Notes under the pieces: generated by a model
Told to the model about the DNA's origin: nothing
Seen by the model: the letters and a program-made list of their open reading frames with translations, nothing else
Databases searched by the model: none
Translations under genes and position numbers: made by a program
Shown: one piece after another, positions 13,659-21,973 of the stretch
How positions within the stretch are numbered: position 1 is the first letter of the stretch
How the letters are laid out: every line of letters begins with the position of its first letter
Origin: Chloroflexota bacterium
Lineage (GTDB): Bacteria; Chloroflexota; Dehalococcoidia; Lucifugimonadales; JACPCL1
Length of the DNA stretch: 32,826 nt
Assembly (NCBI GenBank): GCA_016202485.1
Contig: JACQOP010000053.1
Span: 1-32,826 of the forward strand
Direction: 5' to 3'

Positions 13659-15179
13659 CTACCTTTTTCCCGGCGGGGCACTCATTCTCAGCCGTTCATA
13701 CACACCACGCCACAATCCATTGAGGACACCTTTTTGTTCCGGAAGGGGGGCGACCTGCCCGTAGCGCACTGCCACATAGGCGCGGGTGATCTCCTCCAGG
13801 GCGTCAGCCTCCTCAGGAAATTTTCCCTCAAGGATATGGAGGTACTCGTTGGGCGTCTCCTGGGCCTTGCGCGGGAAGCCGGCATAGGAAGCGCCGACAA
13901 GGAGATGGGTGTACATCTCCCGGACTTCCAGTTCGCCTTGTGGTACCTGCCATCCGCTGTTGCGACCAACGATAGGTATATGCCCAAGGGCAGACCGCCT
14001 ATCCCGGAACCACCACAGCAGGTGCACCAGGCCCAGTATGACGTCACGCAGGAACTCCCTTAGGCCGCCTAATGACTGGTGCGTCTCCTCCAGGGCATCC
14101 CGTGGCCGAGGCAGCCCTCGCCGGGCCATGACCATCCGGGTAAAGATGTACGTCACCACCATGACAATGGCGATGAGGATGGCCCACTTCATGAGGACCA
14201 CCCATGTTGGGACATCACTTGTTCGCTCTGTCTCCAAAATAGCTCTGCGCAGGTTGGAAAAGTCGGGTATGGTCAGGTTAAAGTTTTCCGGTGGGCCACC
14301 GGCCAGCTTCCTGACCGCCCACATGATAGCAAAGAAGATGCCCATGAATGCCAGGACAAAGGGATACGCCAGGTAGTACAAAAGGAGGGAGAGGAAATTA
14401 GAGATGAGGCCGATGAGGGCGACGATGGGTGAGAGCACACTCTCTGAGAAGAGGGAAGCGGCGATCAATCCCATTACGACCATGGCTGTTACAAAGGCCA
14501 GAAGTTGGAATATCCAGGGCTGGCTGAAGAAGGCTCCTGCCCCTTCCTGCCGCATCATCTCACGGCGCACTCGCATGAGGTGGCTCATTGCAAGAGCGGT
14601 GAGGGAGGCGAAGAAGAAAGCGGCCACAACCAGAATGGCAAACCCGCGGCCGACACCCTCAAGAGTGCCGGCCCGATAGGCAATTTCCCACAGGACCAGG
14701 CTAACAACTGTGCCTATGAGTCCAACAATGAAACTACGGAATACTTGCTCCTGGGTCATGCCGTCCTTGGCAAGTCTGTAACCGCGCCACCACAAGTACA
14801 TGCTCCCCAAGATGGTGATCTGCATGGGGGTAAATAAGGCCTCAACGAGGTTATAGCTGGCGAACCGGAGCCAGCCTATGTCCCACAGTGCATAGCCCCC
14901 GCTGTTCTCCAAGCGCACGAGGACCACGAGGAGCGCCAGGAGGCTGAGGCCGGCCCACAGCCCTGCCCTGGCTGTGCGCTCCCTTATTTGGGCTACAATT
15001 TGCACCCAGTAGTAACTGGTCCACATTACGGCCACGATGGATAAGGGAGTAAGCGGGGTCTCCGCCCATTCAAGGAAGCCGGCGTTGCCCAACAAGGCAA
15101 GCCACAGATATACCCACAAACCTTCCATGAGGAATGTGGAGAAGAGCAACACCCTGGTGGGAGTGATCCACCGGCTCAT
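13659..15179 (-). CDS. Polytopic membrane protein with C-terminal DUF4129
   Basis: This 506-aa protein has about ten hydrophobic segments in its first 360 residues, including a cluster near 245-290 and another near 335-355. A soluble C-terminal domain (about 375-500) resembles DUF4129, with VREMYTHLLVGASYAGFPRKAQETPNEYL. DUF4129 proteins commonly accompany DUF58 and MoxR AAA+ ATPases; some have transglutaminase-like partners. The start at ATG 15179 follows GAGGAGG and lies nine bases after the DUF58 stop, so the two genes are cotranscribed. The exact function is not known. Confidence 0.8.
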   Translation of the reverse strand: MSRWITPTRVLLFSTFLMEGLWVYLWLALLGNAGFLEWAETPLTPLSIVAVMWTSYYWVQIVAQIRERTARAGLWAGLSLLALLVVLVRLENSGGYALWDIGWLRFASYNLVEALFTPMQITILGSMYLWWRGYRLAKDGMTQEQVFRSFIVGLIGTVVSLVLWEIAYRAGTLEGVGRGFAILVVAAFFFASLTALAMSHLMRVRREMMRQEGAGAFFSQPWIFQLLAFVTAMVVMGLIAASLFSESVLSPIVALIGLISNFLSLLLYYLAYPFVLAFMGIFFAIMWAVRKLAGGPPENFNLTIPDFSNLRRAILETERTSDVPTWVVLMKWAILIAIVMVVTYIFTRMVMARRGLPRPRDALEETHQSLGGLREFLRDVILGLVHLLWWFRDRRSALGHIPIVGRNSGWQVPQGELEVREMYTHLLVGASYAGFPRKAQETPNEYLHILEGKFPEEADALEEITRAYVAVRYGQVAPLPEQKGVLNGLWRGVYERLRMSAPPGKR

Positions 15180-15188
15180 AGGACCTCC

Positions 15189-16406
15189 TCAGGTCAGGAC
15201 AACCTCTTCCATGCGCTCCCAGTTATTGGCTTCGGACACGGTATAGGTGGGTATGCGCCGAGCGGCGGCTATGCCGTCGTCGCTGCCGATCTTCACCAGG
15301 GCAATGGAGCGGCCGGCCTGGCGCAGGCGGATGATAGTGGTTAGGGACCCTTCGTCCAGGACTGCGGCGACTACCAGGATAGTGACGCCCCAGGGCAGGG
15401 TCTTGGTCCGTTCTGCCAGTAAATTGGCAAGAGAAATGGACTCTTCTGGATGCACCTGAGCCATGATTTCCAAGATTTTGATAATCTGTTCTGGATTGGA
15501 GGATGGAGGGACTTGCAGCAGACGAGAGGTGAGCCGTGAGGTCTGGTTGACGTAGACCCCCACAGGGTGGTCGTTCTCCAAGGCGTGGTTCGCCAGTGCA
15601 GTGGTTGCCAGGACTCCCAGTTCCAGGAGGTGGGGGCGGGACCCCTGGAGAGGGGGTTCCACGGTGCGCACGTCATAAAAAACCACGTAATTAGGCGCGG
15701 TGGAGGCATCAAAGACCCGGGTCTGTAGGCGGCCGGTGCGCGCTGTAGATTTCCAGTGGATATGCCGGATGCTGTCGCCGGCAACATACTCGCGGCTGCC
15801 CATGGGACGAGTCAGGTCGTCAATGAGGCTACGCCGGAGCCGGACGTTACCGTAGGGCTCACGGGAGGGCATGCGTCCCAAGACGAGGGGGAGTACTCTG
15901 GGAAAGACAGACAAGAGGTGGTCCCGTTCCAGTTGTATCTCCCGGCTGAACATGCCAAAAGGGTCTCCGGAGCGAATGTATACCGGCCCCAGGTAGTAGT
16001 GGCCCCGGCGCTGGCATAGGATGGAATAGCGGCGGGTGAGCTTGTGATACCAGCTCATGGATACCAAAGTGGATAGGATAAGGCGGTCGTGCACTGGGGC
16101 AACGATCAGCCGCCCCTGGAGGGGGGCGGCATAGCGGGGTACTTCATCACGCACCTGGACCCAGGGCATTGGAAGGAGCTTATTGTTGGTCAGCTCCGTT
16201 GTGAAAGACAACTCTTCGCCAGTAAAAGCGCGGTAGGCGCTGAGGGCATGGCGGTACTCCACACGGGCCAGGCAGTATTTGACCCACAGCCTGGTAACGG
16301 CGGTGAGGATGAGGATGAGGATAGCCACCAGAAGGAGAGCTATGGACGCCAGGAGGGCGCTCAAAACGGCCAGCCCGATGGCAACATAGACCCATGCGTT
16401 TCCCAT
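15189..16406 (-). CDS. DUF58 domain membrane protein
   Basis: This 405-aa protein has two adjacent N-terminal membrane helices (about 5-40), a beta-rich middle, and the DUF58 signature GSREYVAGDSIRHIHWKSTART around residues 220-241. A vWA-like C-terminal region follows, with APNYVVFYDVRTV as a degenerate metal-ion site strand. DUF58 proteins typically work with a MoxR-type ATPase in envelope-related assembly or chaperone systems; no MoxR gene precedes this one. ATG 16406 is chosen because it starts immediately before the membrane helices and follows AAGGG. The open frame to 16520 lacks a good start. Confidence 0.85.
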   Translation of the reverse strand: MGNAWVYVAIGLAVLSALLASIALLLVAILILILTAVTRLWVKYCLARVEYRHALSAYRAFTGEELSFTTELTNNKLLPMPWVQVRDEVPRYAAPLQGRLIVAPVHDRLILSTLVSMSWYHKLTRRYSILCQRRGHYYLGPVYIRSGDPFGMFSREIQLERDHLLSVFPRVLPLVLGRMPSREPYGNVRLRRSLIDDLTRPMGSREYVAGDSIRHIHWKSTARTGRLQTRVFDASTAPNYVVFYDVRTVEPPLQGSRPHLLELGVLATTALANHALENDHPVGVYVNQTSRLTSRLLQVPPSSNPEQIIKILEIMAQVHPEESISLANLLAERTKTLPWGVTILVVAAVLDEGSLTTIIRLRQAGRSIALVKIGSDDGIAAARRIPTYTVSEANNWERMEEVVLT

Positions 16407-16710
16407 GACAGCCCTTCGTTTTGGTATCCTGCCCAGAAATCTTTGCCAGGATTCAACCAGCCAGGCGATTGTGCCCCTCACCCTCCCGCAATGGCTGGGG
16501 GATGCCTCCAGCAGCCCCACACAGGAGGGTAAAACCCCTTTTGAATCCCCTGAGATATTGGGAGAGGCTGAGCCTCAGGATAAGAGGAGAGTGCACTGAT
16601 TATAGCCTATCTCAAACCACAGGGTCACTGAGGTGTAAGACTGGGCAGTGCTGGCAGAAAACAGAAGAGGGAGGTTGACAACCTCCCTCTTCTGGGGTTT
16701 AGCAGGCTGA
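16407..16710. other. Intergenic region upstream of DUF58
   Basis: It contains the terminator of the dehydratase operon (16658-16694) and presumably the DUF58 promoter. Short open frames on both strands lack ribosome sites and recognisable motifs. I see no other element. Confidence 0.5.
16658..16694 (-). terminator. Intrinsic terminator of the dehydratase operon
   Basis: CAGAAGAGGGAGGT (16662-16675) pairs with ACCTCCCTCTTCTG (16681-16694) around a five-base loop. On the minus strand the stem runs into TTTTC. It begins 16 bp after the last dehydratase stop. Confidence 0.85.
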
Positions 16711-17268
16711 TTAGCGTCTGAAGCTGGACCCCCGGTTAATGTAGCAGAGCTCTCCGCGCTGGTTCCAGTGATAGGTCTCGGTGGTGATGATGAGCATGTG
16801 CGAGCCATCGCGGCCAACGCGCTCAATGATGTTGGCGTACTTGCTTTGGGAGTACATGCGGTCCCCCATGATGGGGTGCTTGTACATCTCAATCTCATTG
16901 CCGGCATTGAGGAGGCGCACCAAGTCCGTGGGGACTGGGGGTAGGCCGCCGCGCCGCCGTCCAACGGGAGCGTCCCTGACGCCATCGGCCACGGGGTTTT
17001 CCTTAAAGGTCCAGCTTACCGGGTCGTCGGTCATCCACGGCGCTCTACCGCTGCCGCCGCCCGCGAGGTGAGGAACAATGACCTCCCTGTAGCGGGTGGT
17101 CTTAGCGAAGTCCTCATCCCAATAACGTGGATCTGGGTCCATAATGGCCTGGGTAAAGCGGCGGTTTCTTTCTTTGTTGGCCACGCCCCAGCCAGCTTCA
17201 GAAAACTCGCTGGTCTTGCCAATCACTGCTTTTACTTCAGAGGTTAATTTGGTACCGGACGTTGTCAC
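16711..17268 (-). CDS. FAS1-like/MaoC N-terminal-type dehydratase subunit, paralogue 2
   Basis: This 185-aa protein resembles the N-terminal hot-dog dehydratase domain (FAS1-like, MaoC family). It has RRFTQAIMDPDPRYWDEDFA, where the Asp of the usual hydratase motif is present but the His is replaced by Tyr, and a C-terminal half with NAGNEIEMYKHPIMGDRMYS and ERVGRDGSHMLI. It is plainly paralogous to the protein at 18189-18749, more than half identical in the C-terminal half by eye. Such domains usually pair with a second hot-dog subunit to hydrate an enoyl-CoA. The start is GTG 17268, with GGGAGG eight bases upstream. It is the last gene of the operon, 18 bp after the small unknown gene. Confidence 0.85.
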   Translation of the reverse strand: MTTSGTKLTSEVKAVIGKTSEFSEAGWGVANKERNRRFTQAIMDPDPRYWDEDFAKTTRYREVIVPHLAGGGSGRAPWMTDDPVSWTFKENPVADGVRDAPVGRRRGGLPPVPTDLVRLLNAGNEIEMYKHPIMGDRMYSQSKYANIIERVGRDGSHMLIITTETYHWNQRGELCYINRGSSFRR

Positions 17269-17286
17269 GAAGCTATCCTCCCTGGG

Positions 17287-17565
17287 TTACGGGTTCTGTC
17301 CGTCCCAGATGCTGCCTACGTTTGCCACTAATTTGATGGGTGTGATGCTCTCCACTTGCCAGCCCTTCATTTTGAGCCATTGCTCAAAGGCTTCCTGGTT
17401 GACGGCGTGGCACTCGGCAACAGAGCGCCCATCACCCAGGACGAGGACGGTGGTGACAGTGGTGCGGGCATCGGCGCGCCAGTTCTTGGTGGCCTTCATT
17501 TCCTGAGTGAGCTTGGCCTGGTCATCCCAACCTGGTGCTTTACCTATAGCTATCCAGCGTGGCAT
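17287..17565 (-). CDS. Small unrecognised protein of the dehydratase operon
   Basis: This 92-aa protein has no signal peptide or membrane helix. Its pattern of two beta-alpha-beta-like units (TTVTTVLVLGDGRSVAECHA, then FEQWLKMKGWQVESITPIK) would fit a small ferredoxin-like alpha/beta fold. I recall similar unnamed proteins beside MaoC-type dehydratases, but I cannot assign a function. ATG 17565 follows AAGGAGG by four bases; the upstream extension of the frame to 17727 overlaps the neighbouring gene and is rejected. A GC-rich hairpin precedes it. Confidence 0.75.
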   Translation of the reverse strand: MPRWIAIGKAPGWDDQAKLTQEMKATKNWRADARTTVTTVLVLGDGRSVAECHAVNQEAFEQWLKMKGWQVESITPIKLVANVGSIWDGQNP

Positions 17566-17582
17566 GGATCCTCCTTCAAGGA

Positions 17583-17605
17583 GGCCCGGGGTTGGCCCCC
17601 GGGCC
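17583..17605 (-). other. GC-rich intercistronic hairpin
   Basis: GGCCCGGGG (17583-17591) pairs with CCCCGGGCC (17597-17605) around a five-base loop. It lies between the MaoC-like gene and the small gene, with no T-run after it. It could reduce downstream expression or mark an mRNA processing site. Confidence 0.5.
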
Positions 17606-17638
17606 ATAGTTGTTTCAGTGCACAGCCTCTCGGTGAGC

Positions 17639-18145
17639 TTAGCCCTGGGGAGGGACAAAGGGGTAGGGGATGCTACGACCGCCCTTGAGGGGGAGAACGA
17701 TAACCCCCTGCCCGGGACAGGTCTCAATGTCGTCCTGGGTCTTCATCCCGGTTTCCAACTCTACGAAGCCCATCCCATCCTTGACGTATTTGTTGGTCAC
17801 CTTGGCCCAACAGGTAATGGTATCCCCAGGGACAATCATGGCGCGGTGCTGAAAGGATACCTTCCACATCCAGCCATCGGGGAGACACAGGTCCTTCAGG
17901 TAACCGGGCATGATGCTCTGCTTCCAGGAGCCATTGACCAGGATGTTCGGCAGGCCCTCGTGGTAGATGGAGAAATCCTGGTCGTAATGGATCCGGTGCC
18001 AGTTCTCAATCGCAGCGCTCCACCGAAACACGTGGGTGGGCGTCATCGGGCCGAGGACGTAGGTAGGAAGCATTTGCCCCTCACTTACGTCATCATAGTA
18101 CATCTGCTGCTTATTCCTAAGCTCGTCAGCGGTTCTTGTGGTCAT
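17639..18145 (-). CDS. MaoC-like dehydratase subunit (hot-dog fold)
   Basis: This 168-aa protein has a single hot-dog domain. The hydratase-type helix reads FRWSAAIENWHRIHYDQDFS: the His of the family motif is retained, but the Asp position appears changed to Glu/Asn. Further family-like segments are FQHRAMIVPGDTITCWAKVTNK and VELETGMKTQ. The neighbouring paralogues have the opposite pattern (Asp kept, His lost), so an active site split over a heteromer is a reasonable inference. ATG 18145 follows GGGAGGG. It lies 43 bp after the first FAS1-like gene. The substrate is unknown. Confidence 0.83.
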   Translation of the reverse strand: MTTRTADELRNKQQMYYDDVSEGQMLPTYVLGPMTPTHVFRWSAAIENWHRIHYDQDFSIYHEGLPNILVNGSWKQSIMPGYLKDLCLPDGWMWKVSFQHRAMIVPGDTITCWAKVTNKYVKDGMGFVELETGMKTQDDIETCPGQGVIVLPLKGGRSIPYPFVPPQG

Positions 18146-18188
18146 AGTTCCCTCCCTCTTTATATTTTACAATTCAGTTAATGGTGTA

Positions 18189-18749
18189 TTACCGGCGAAT
18201 GCCCGAACTCCGGGTGATGCACAACAACTCGCCCTTCTGGTTGGTGTACCTGGTCTCGTTGGTGACGATGAGCATGTGGCTGCCATCCCGTCCAACGCGC
18301 TCCTGGATATCGGCGTACTTCTGCTGGGAGAAGATGCGGTCTCCCAGGCTGGGGAACTTGAACACCTCAATATCGTTACCAGCATTGAGGTTACGCACCA
18401 GGGGAGTACGTAGGGGGGGCAAGGCGCCTGGACGTCGCTCTCCGCTGCCAGCGCCAGCGCCGCCGTCGTTTACGGGGTTCCGTTGAAAGGCCACGCTTAT
18501 GGGGTCGGTTGTGCCGGGACGGGTCTTATTGAGGTAGGTGCAGTAGATAGGCGGGGTGATAATCTCGCCGTACTTGGAAGCACGGGCATAATCCTCATCC
18601 CAGTACAATGGGTCTGGGTCCATGATGGCATGAACAAACCTGCGGAGGTTTTCCTTCTCCATACCCCAGATAGTGACCTCTACCTTTTCTGCCTCCTGGC
18701 CTATTAACGCCTTGAGCTCATCGGTCAAATACGATTGCTGCTGGGTCAT
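18189..18749 (-). CDS. FAS1-like/MaoC N-terminal-type dehydratase subunit, paralogue 1
   Basis: This 186-aa protein is the first gene of the operon. It has RRFVHAIMDPDPLYWDEDYA in the position of the hydratase motif (Asp kept, His to Tyr), PPIYCTYLN, an unusual Gly/Ala-rich insert NDGGAGAGSGERRPG, and the conserved NAGNDIEVFKFPSLGDRIFS and ERVGRDGSHMLI. The start at ATG 18749 follows GGGAGG; the frame extends six codons upstream. It should form a dehydratase with the MaoC-like protein encoded next. Its near-relative at 16711 could be an alternative partner that changes substrate range. Confidence 0.85.
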   Translation of the reverse strand: MTQQQSYLTDELKALIGQEAEKVEVTIWGMEKENLRRFVHAIMDPDPLYWDEDYARASKYGEIITPPIYCTYLNKTRPGTTDPISVAFQRNPVNDGGAGAGSGERRPGALPPLRTPLVRNLNAGNDIEVFKFPSLGDRIFSQQKYADIQERVGRDGSHMLIVTNETRYTNQKGELLCITRSSGIRR

Positions 18750-19287
18750 ACGTTCCTCCCTCCACATGGCGTGGGTCGCTTGATCCCATATGCAAGTGCT
18801 AGGGGTTCCCTGATGTGTTTAGCCTGTCCGGCTACCTAGGGACGCCTTAGCCAAAGCAAGCCCATAGCCCACCATGCTCTAGCCTTTGGGAGGAGAAGCC
18901 CAGGATAACCGAAAGGTACGGCATGGGGCTAATGGTTGTCTCGGCGGGATACTACAATAAGCGCATTGCACCGTCAAGAGTATTGGGCCAGAAGCAGCGT
19001 TACCTGACTTGCTGGCACCACATAGGTACAGCCGACCACTTTCTCCCAAAGTGAGGGTTACCGATTCGTGCCCACTGATGATAGAATGCCTCCGTCCGTA
19101 GACGGCCGAGAATAGAGGGCTCTTGGGACAACGTTCAGTGCGTGTATTAGTGAGCAGAAGTCCTGGTCTTGGGTGCGGGAAACACCACGAAAGGGCCCAC
19201 GGAAAAGGGAAGCGGCGAGGTGGAAGGGGGAGGCAACGCTCTGAAAGAAGCATCCCAAAGCCTGTACATGGCAAAAGAAAGGCTACC
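18750..19287. other. Divergent intergenic region, dehydratase operon and aminopeptidase
   Basis: More than 500 bp without a supported gene. It holds the minus-strand promoter at 18949-18977, which would give a leader of about 190 nt ahead of the first dehydratase gene, and presumably an aminopeptidase promoter that I could not locate. The ORFs here on both strands lack ribosome sites and family motifs. I do not recognise a riboswitch in the leader. Confidence 0.5.
18949..18977 (-). promoter_or_regulatory. Sigma-70-type promoter of the dehydratase operon
   Basis: On the minus strand TTGACG (18977-18972) and TAGTAT (18954-18949) are separated by 17 bp, close to consensus. The predicted start is near 18942, roughly 190 nt before the start codon at 18749. 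Confidence 0.65.
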
Positions 19288-21891
19288 ATGACGACGCCGA
19301 AGTTTTATCAGCTCCCAGATACTATCCGTCCCTTGAAGTACCGCCTGGTCTTAACGCCCGACCTTGAGAAGTTCACCTTCGCTGGAGAAGAAGAGGTGGA
19401 GGTGGAGGTCCTGAGGGCAACGGAACAGGTGGTGATGAACGCCTTGGAACTCCAGGTGAGTACAGCCTGGGCCACTCAAGCTGGCGGAAGAAGGATAGAG
19501 GCAGCCAGGATTGACCATGATGAGCAGAGCCAGACGGTCACCCTTACTTTCGGCTCGCGCCTTGTCCCGGGCAAGGCTACCGTGGGACTGCACTACACCG
19601 GCATCCTCAACGACCGCCTGCATGGATTCTATCGCAGCACGTACCAGGGGAAAGACGACAGACCCCATGTGATGGCCTGCACCCAGTTTGAGCCCACGGA
19701 CGCCCGTCGCTGTCTCCCTTGCTGGGACGAGCCATCCATCAAGGCGGTGTTTGACTGCACCCTTGTTGTGCCTGCGCAACTGACCGCCGTTTCCAATACA
19801 CCTGTTGCCTCGGAGACGTTGCGCCCAGATGGTCTGAAGGTGGTGCATTTTGAGGACACACCTTTGATGTCCACCTACCTCCTTGCCTTCATTGTGAGTG
19901 AACTGGAGTCCGTTGAGGCGCATGCAAGCAACGGCACCCTCATCCGTATTTTCGCCACACCCGGCAAGAAAGAACTTGGGCAATTTGCCCTGGATGTGGC
20001 TGTCAAGGTGCTGGCCTATTACAACGACTATTTTGGCGTTTCATATCCCTTGAAGAAGCTGGACCATCTGGCAATCCCGGACTTTGCGGCAGGGGCTATG
20101 GAGAACTGGGGGGCCATTACGTACCGGGAGGTTGCCCTACTCTATGACCCTGCCAACTCGGCGCCAGTGGCCAAGGAGCGCATTGCCAATGTGGTAGCCC
20201 ACGAGATGGCGCACATGTGGTTCGGCGATCTGGTGACCATGGCATGGTGGAACGACCTGTGGCTGAACGAGAGCTTTGCTTCTTGGATGGCGACAAAGGC
20301 GGTAGACCACCTTTTCCCGGAATGGCATATGTGGACCCAGTTTATTGTTTCGGACGTGACCACTGGCATGGGGCTGGACGGGTTGGAGAACTCCCATCCC
20401 ATTGAGCAGGAAGTGAAGGACCCTTCAGAGATTAACCAACTCTTTGACGCCATCAGCTATGACAAGGGGGCCTCAATCCTGCGGATGCTGGAGCAGTTCA
20501 TCGGCCCTGATGACTTCCGTGCGGGCCTCCGGCAGTACATTGCGGCCCATACCTATGACAACGCTCAGGGGCAGGACCTCTGGCAGGCCATGGAGGATGC
20601 ATCGGCCCAGCCGATCGTTTCCATGATGGGGAGCTGGATAGAGCAGGCCGGCTATCCGGTGGTGCAGGCCAAGGTCCGGCGAACTTCTGGCAAGTGGCAG
20701 GTGAGCCTGCGGCAGGACCGATTCCTTTACTCCGGGATCAAGGACGACCCTACCCTATGGCAGGTACCTGTCTCAGTGATCAGCCAGGGGGGTGCGGGAC
20801 AGGACCAGATGGTGATGAGCAGTCGCGAAGCTACCCTCCGCATGGAAAAGGGGACCCCGAGAGTACGGCGCAACGCATGGGTCAAGCTCAACCCTGCATA
20901 TACCGCCTTCTACCGCACGCAATATGAAGAAAAGGAATGGGCAAGACTCATTCCAGGGGTTGAGACAAGGGAACTGTCGCCCGCAGACCGGCTGGGCCTT
21001 CACGCCGATACCTACGCTCTTTCCAGGGCACGGATGATCCCTGCCACCCAGTACCTGCGGCTGGTGGAGGCCTACAAAGGAGAGGACGATTATGTGGTTT
21101 GGTCGGATGTGGTGGGCGACTTGCGTGCCTTTGACGGGCTGCTTACCCAGGAGTCATACAGCGCCAAGTACCAGACCCTGGCCCGGAGCGTGCTGCGGCG
21201 GATCGTCCGGAAGATGGGATGGGAAGCCAAACCAAACGAGGGTCACCTGGACACCTTGCTACGGAGCACGGTGCTGGGGGCTATTGGAACCTTTGGTGAC
21301 CGCGCCACGCAACAGGAAGCCACCAGGCGCTTTATGCGCTATCTGGAAGACCCCAAGTCCCTTTCCCCTGATCTGAAGGGGGTTGTGTACGGGCTGGCCG
21401 CCCAAGCCGGCGATACCAGGACTTATGAAGCGATGCACAATCTGGCAAAGGAAGAGCAGTTCCAGGAGGAGCGGCTGCGGCTGTATGGCGCTCTGGCCCG
21501 CTTCTCCACAAAGCCATTGCTGGAGAAGACCCTGGAGCTATCTCTGTCCAGCGAGGTCCGCTCGCAGGATACGGTGTCGCTGCTGACGCAGGTGGCAATG
21601 AACCGCAGGAACGGTTTGCGGCTGACCTGGGACTTCATGAAGGAGAACTGGCAGGAGCTGGAGAGGCGCTATGGCGCGGGCGGCTTCGGGATGATGCGGC
21701 TGGTGTCCATCCCCGGCGGTTTTGCTTCTCCAGAGGAACGGCAGGAAGTGGCGGATTTCTATTTGGCCCATCGGGTGCCTTCGGCTACCCGAACCATCCA
21801 GCAGACGCTGGAACGCATAGACCTGAACACCCAGTGGCTCCAGCATAACCGCCTGGGGGTGAAAAGGTGGTTTGAGCAGAGGAGCAGGTAG
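19288..21891 (+). CDS. M1 family zinc aminopeptidase (tricorn interacting factor F2/F3-like)
   Basis: This 867-aa protein has the full M1 architecture. An N-terminal beta domain is followed by the exopeptidase motif GAMENWG (residues 269-275), the zinc site HEMAH (His305, Glu306, His309) with third ligand Glu328 in WLNESFASW, a small beta domain, and a long helical ERAP1-like C-terminal region. The length fits the F2/F3/PepN type. No signal peptide is seen, so it should act in the cytosol, removing N-terminal residues from peptides. ATG 19288 follows AAAGG and begins directly at the conserved domain; the frame runs open 55 codons further upstream with no family similarity. It is monocistronic and ends at a bidirectional terminator. 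Confidence 0.95.
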   Translation: MTTPKFYQLPDTIRPLKYRLVLTPDLEKFTFAGEEEVEVEVLRATEQVVMNALELQVSTAWATQAGGRRIEAARIDHDEQSQTVTLTFGSRLVPGKATVGLHYTGILNDRLHGFYRSTYQGKDDRPHVMACTQFEPTDARRCLPCWDEPSIKAVFDCTLVVPAQLTAVSNTPVASETLRPDGLKVVHFEDTPLMSTYLLAFIVSELESVEAHASNGTLIRIFATPGKKELGQFALDVAVKVLAYYNDYFGVSYPLKKLDHLAIPDFAAGAMENWGAITYREVALLYDPANSAPVAKERIANVVAHEMAHMWFGDLVTMAWWNDLWLNESFASWMATKAVDHLFPEWHMWTQFIVSDVTTGMGLDGLENSHPIEQEVKDPSEINQLFDAISYDKGASILRMLEQFIGPDDFRAGLRQYIAAHTYDNAQGQDLWQAMEDASAQPIVSMMGSWIEQAGYPVVQAKVRRTSGKWQVSLRQDRFLYSGIKDDPTLWQVPVSVISQGGAGQDQMVMSSREATLRMEKGTPRVRRNAWVKLNPAYTAFYRTQYEEKEWARLIPGVETRELSPADRLGLHADTYALSRARMIPATQYLRLVEAYKGEDDYVVWSDVVGDLRAFDGLLTQESYSAKYQTLARSVLRRIVRKMGWEAKPNEGHLDTLLRSTVLGAIGTFGDRATQQEATRRFMRYLEDPKSLSPDLKGVVYGLAAQAGDTRTYEAMHNLAKEEQFQEERLRLYGALARFSTKPLLEKTLELSLSSEVRSQDTVSLLTQVAMNRRNGLRLTWDFMKENWQELERRYGAGGFGMMRLVSIPGGFASPEERQEVADFYLAHRVPSATRTIQQTLERIDLNTQWLQHNRLGVKRWFEQRSR

Positions 21892-21912
21892 TCCAGAACA
21901 GGGAAGGATAAG

Positions 21913-21955
21913 GATAAAGAGGGTCTGGTATGTTGCACGCCAGGCCCTCTTTATC
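21913..21955. terminator. Bidirectional terminator between aminopeptidase and greA-like gene
   Basis: GATAAAGAGGG (21913-21923) pairs with CCCTCTTTATC (21945-21955), and the stem continues inward through TCTGG/CCAGG with one wobble. Both ends are A/T-rich, suiting termination of the converging genes on either side. Confidence 0.8.
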
Positions 21956-21973
21956 GTGTTTGCTGTTCCGGAC

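Noticed and set aside
18879-19289. Minus-strand ORF of 136 codons in the divergent intergenic region
   Set aside because: It has no ribosome site or recognisable motif, overlaps the start of the aminopeptidase, and looks like chance open frame in GC-rich DNA.
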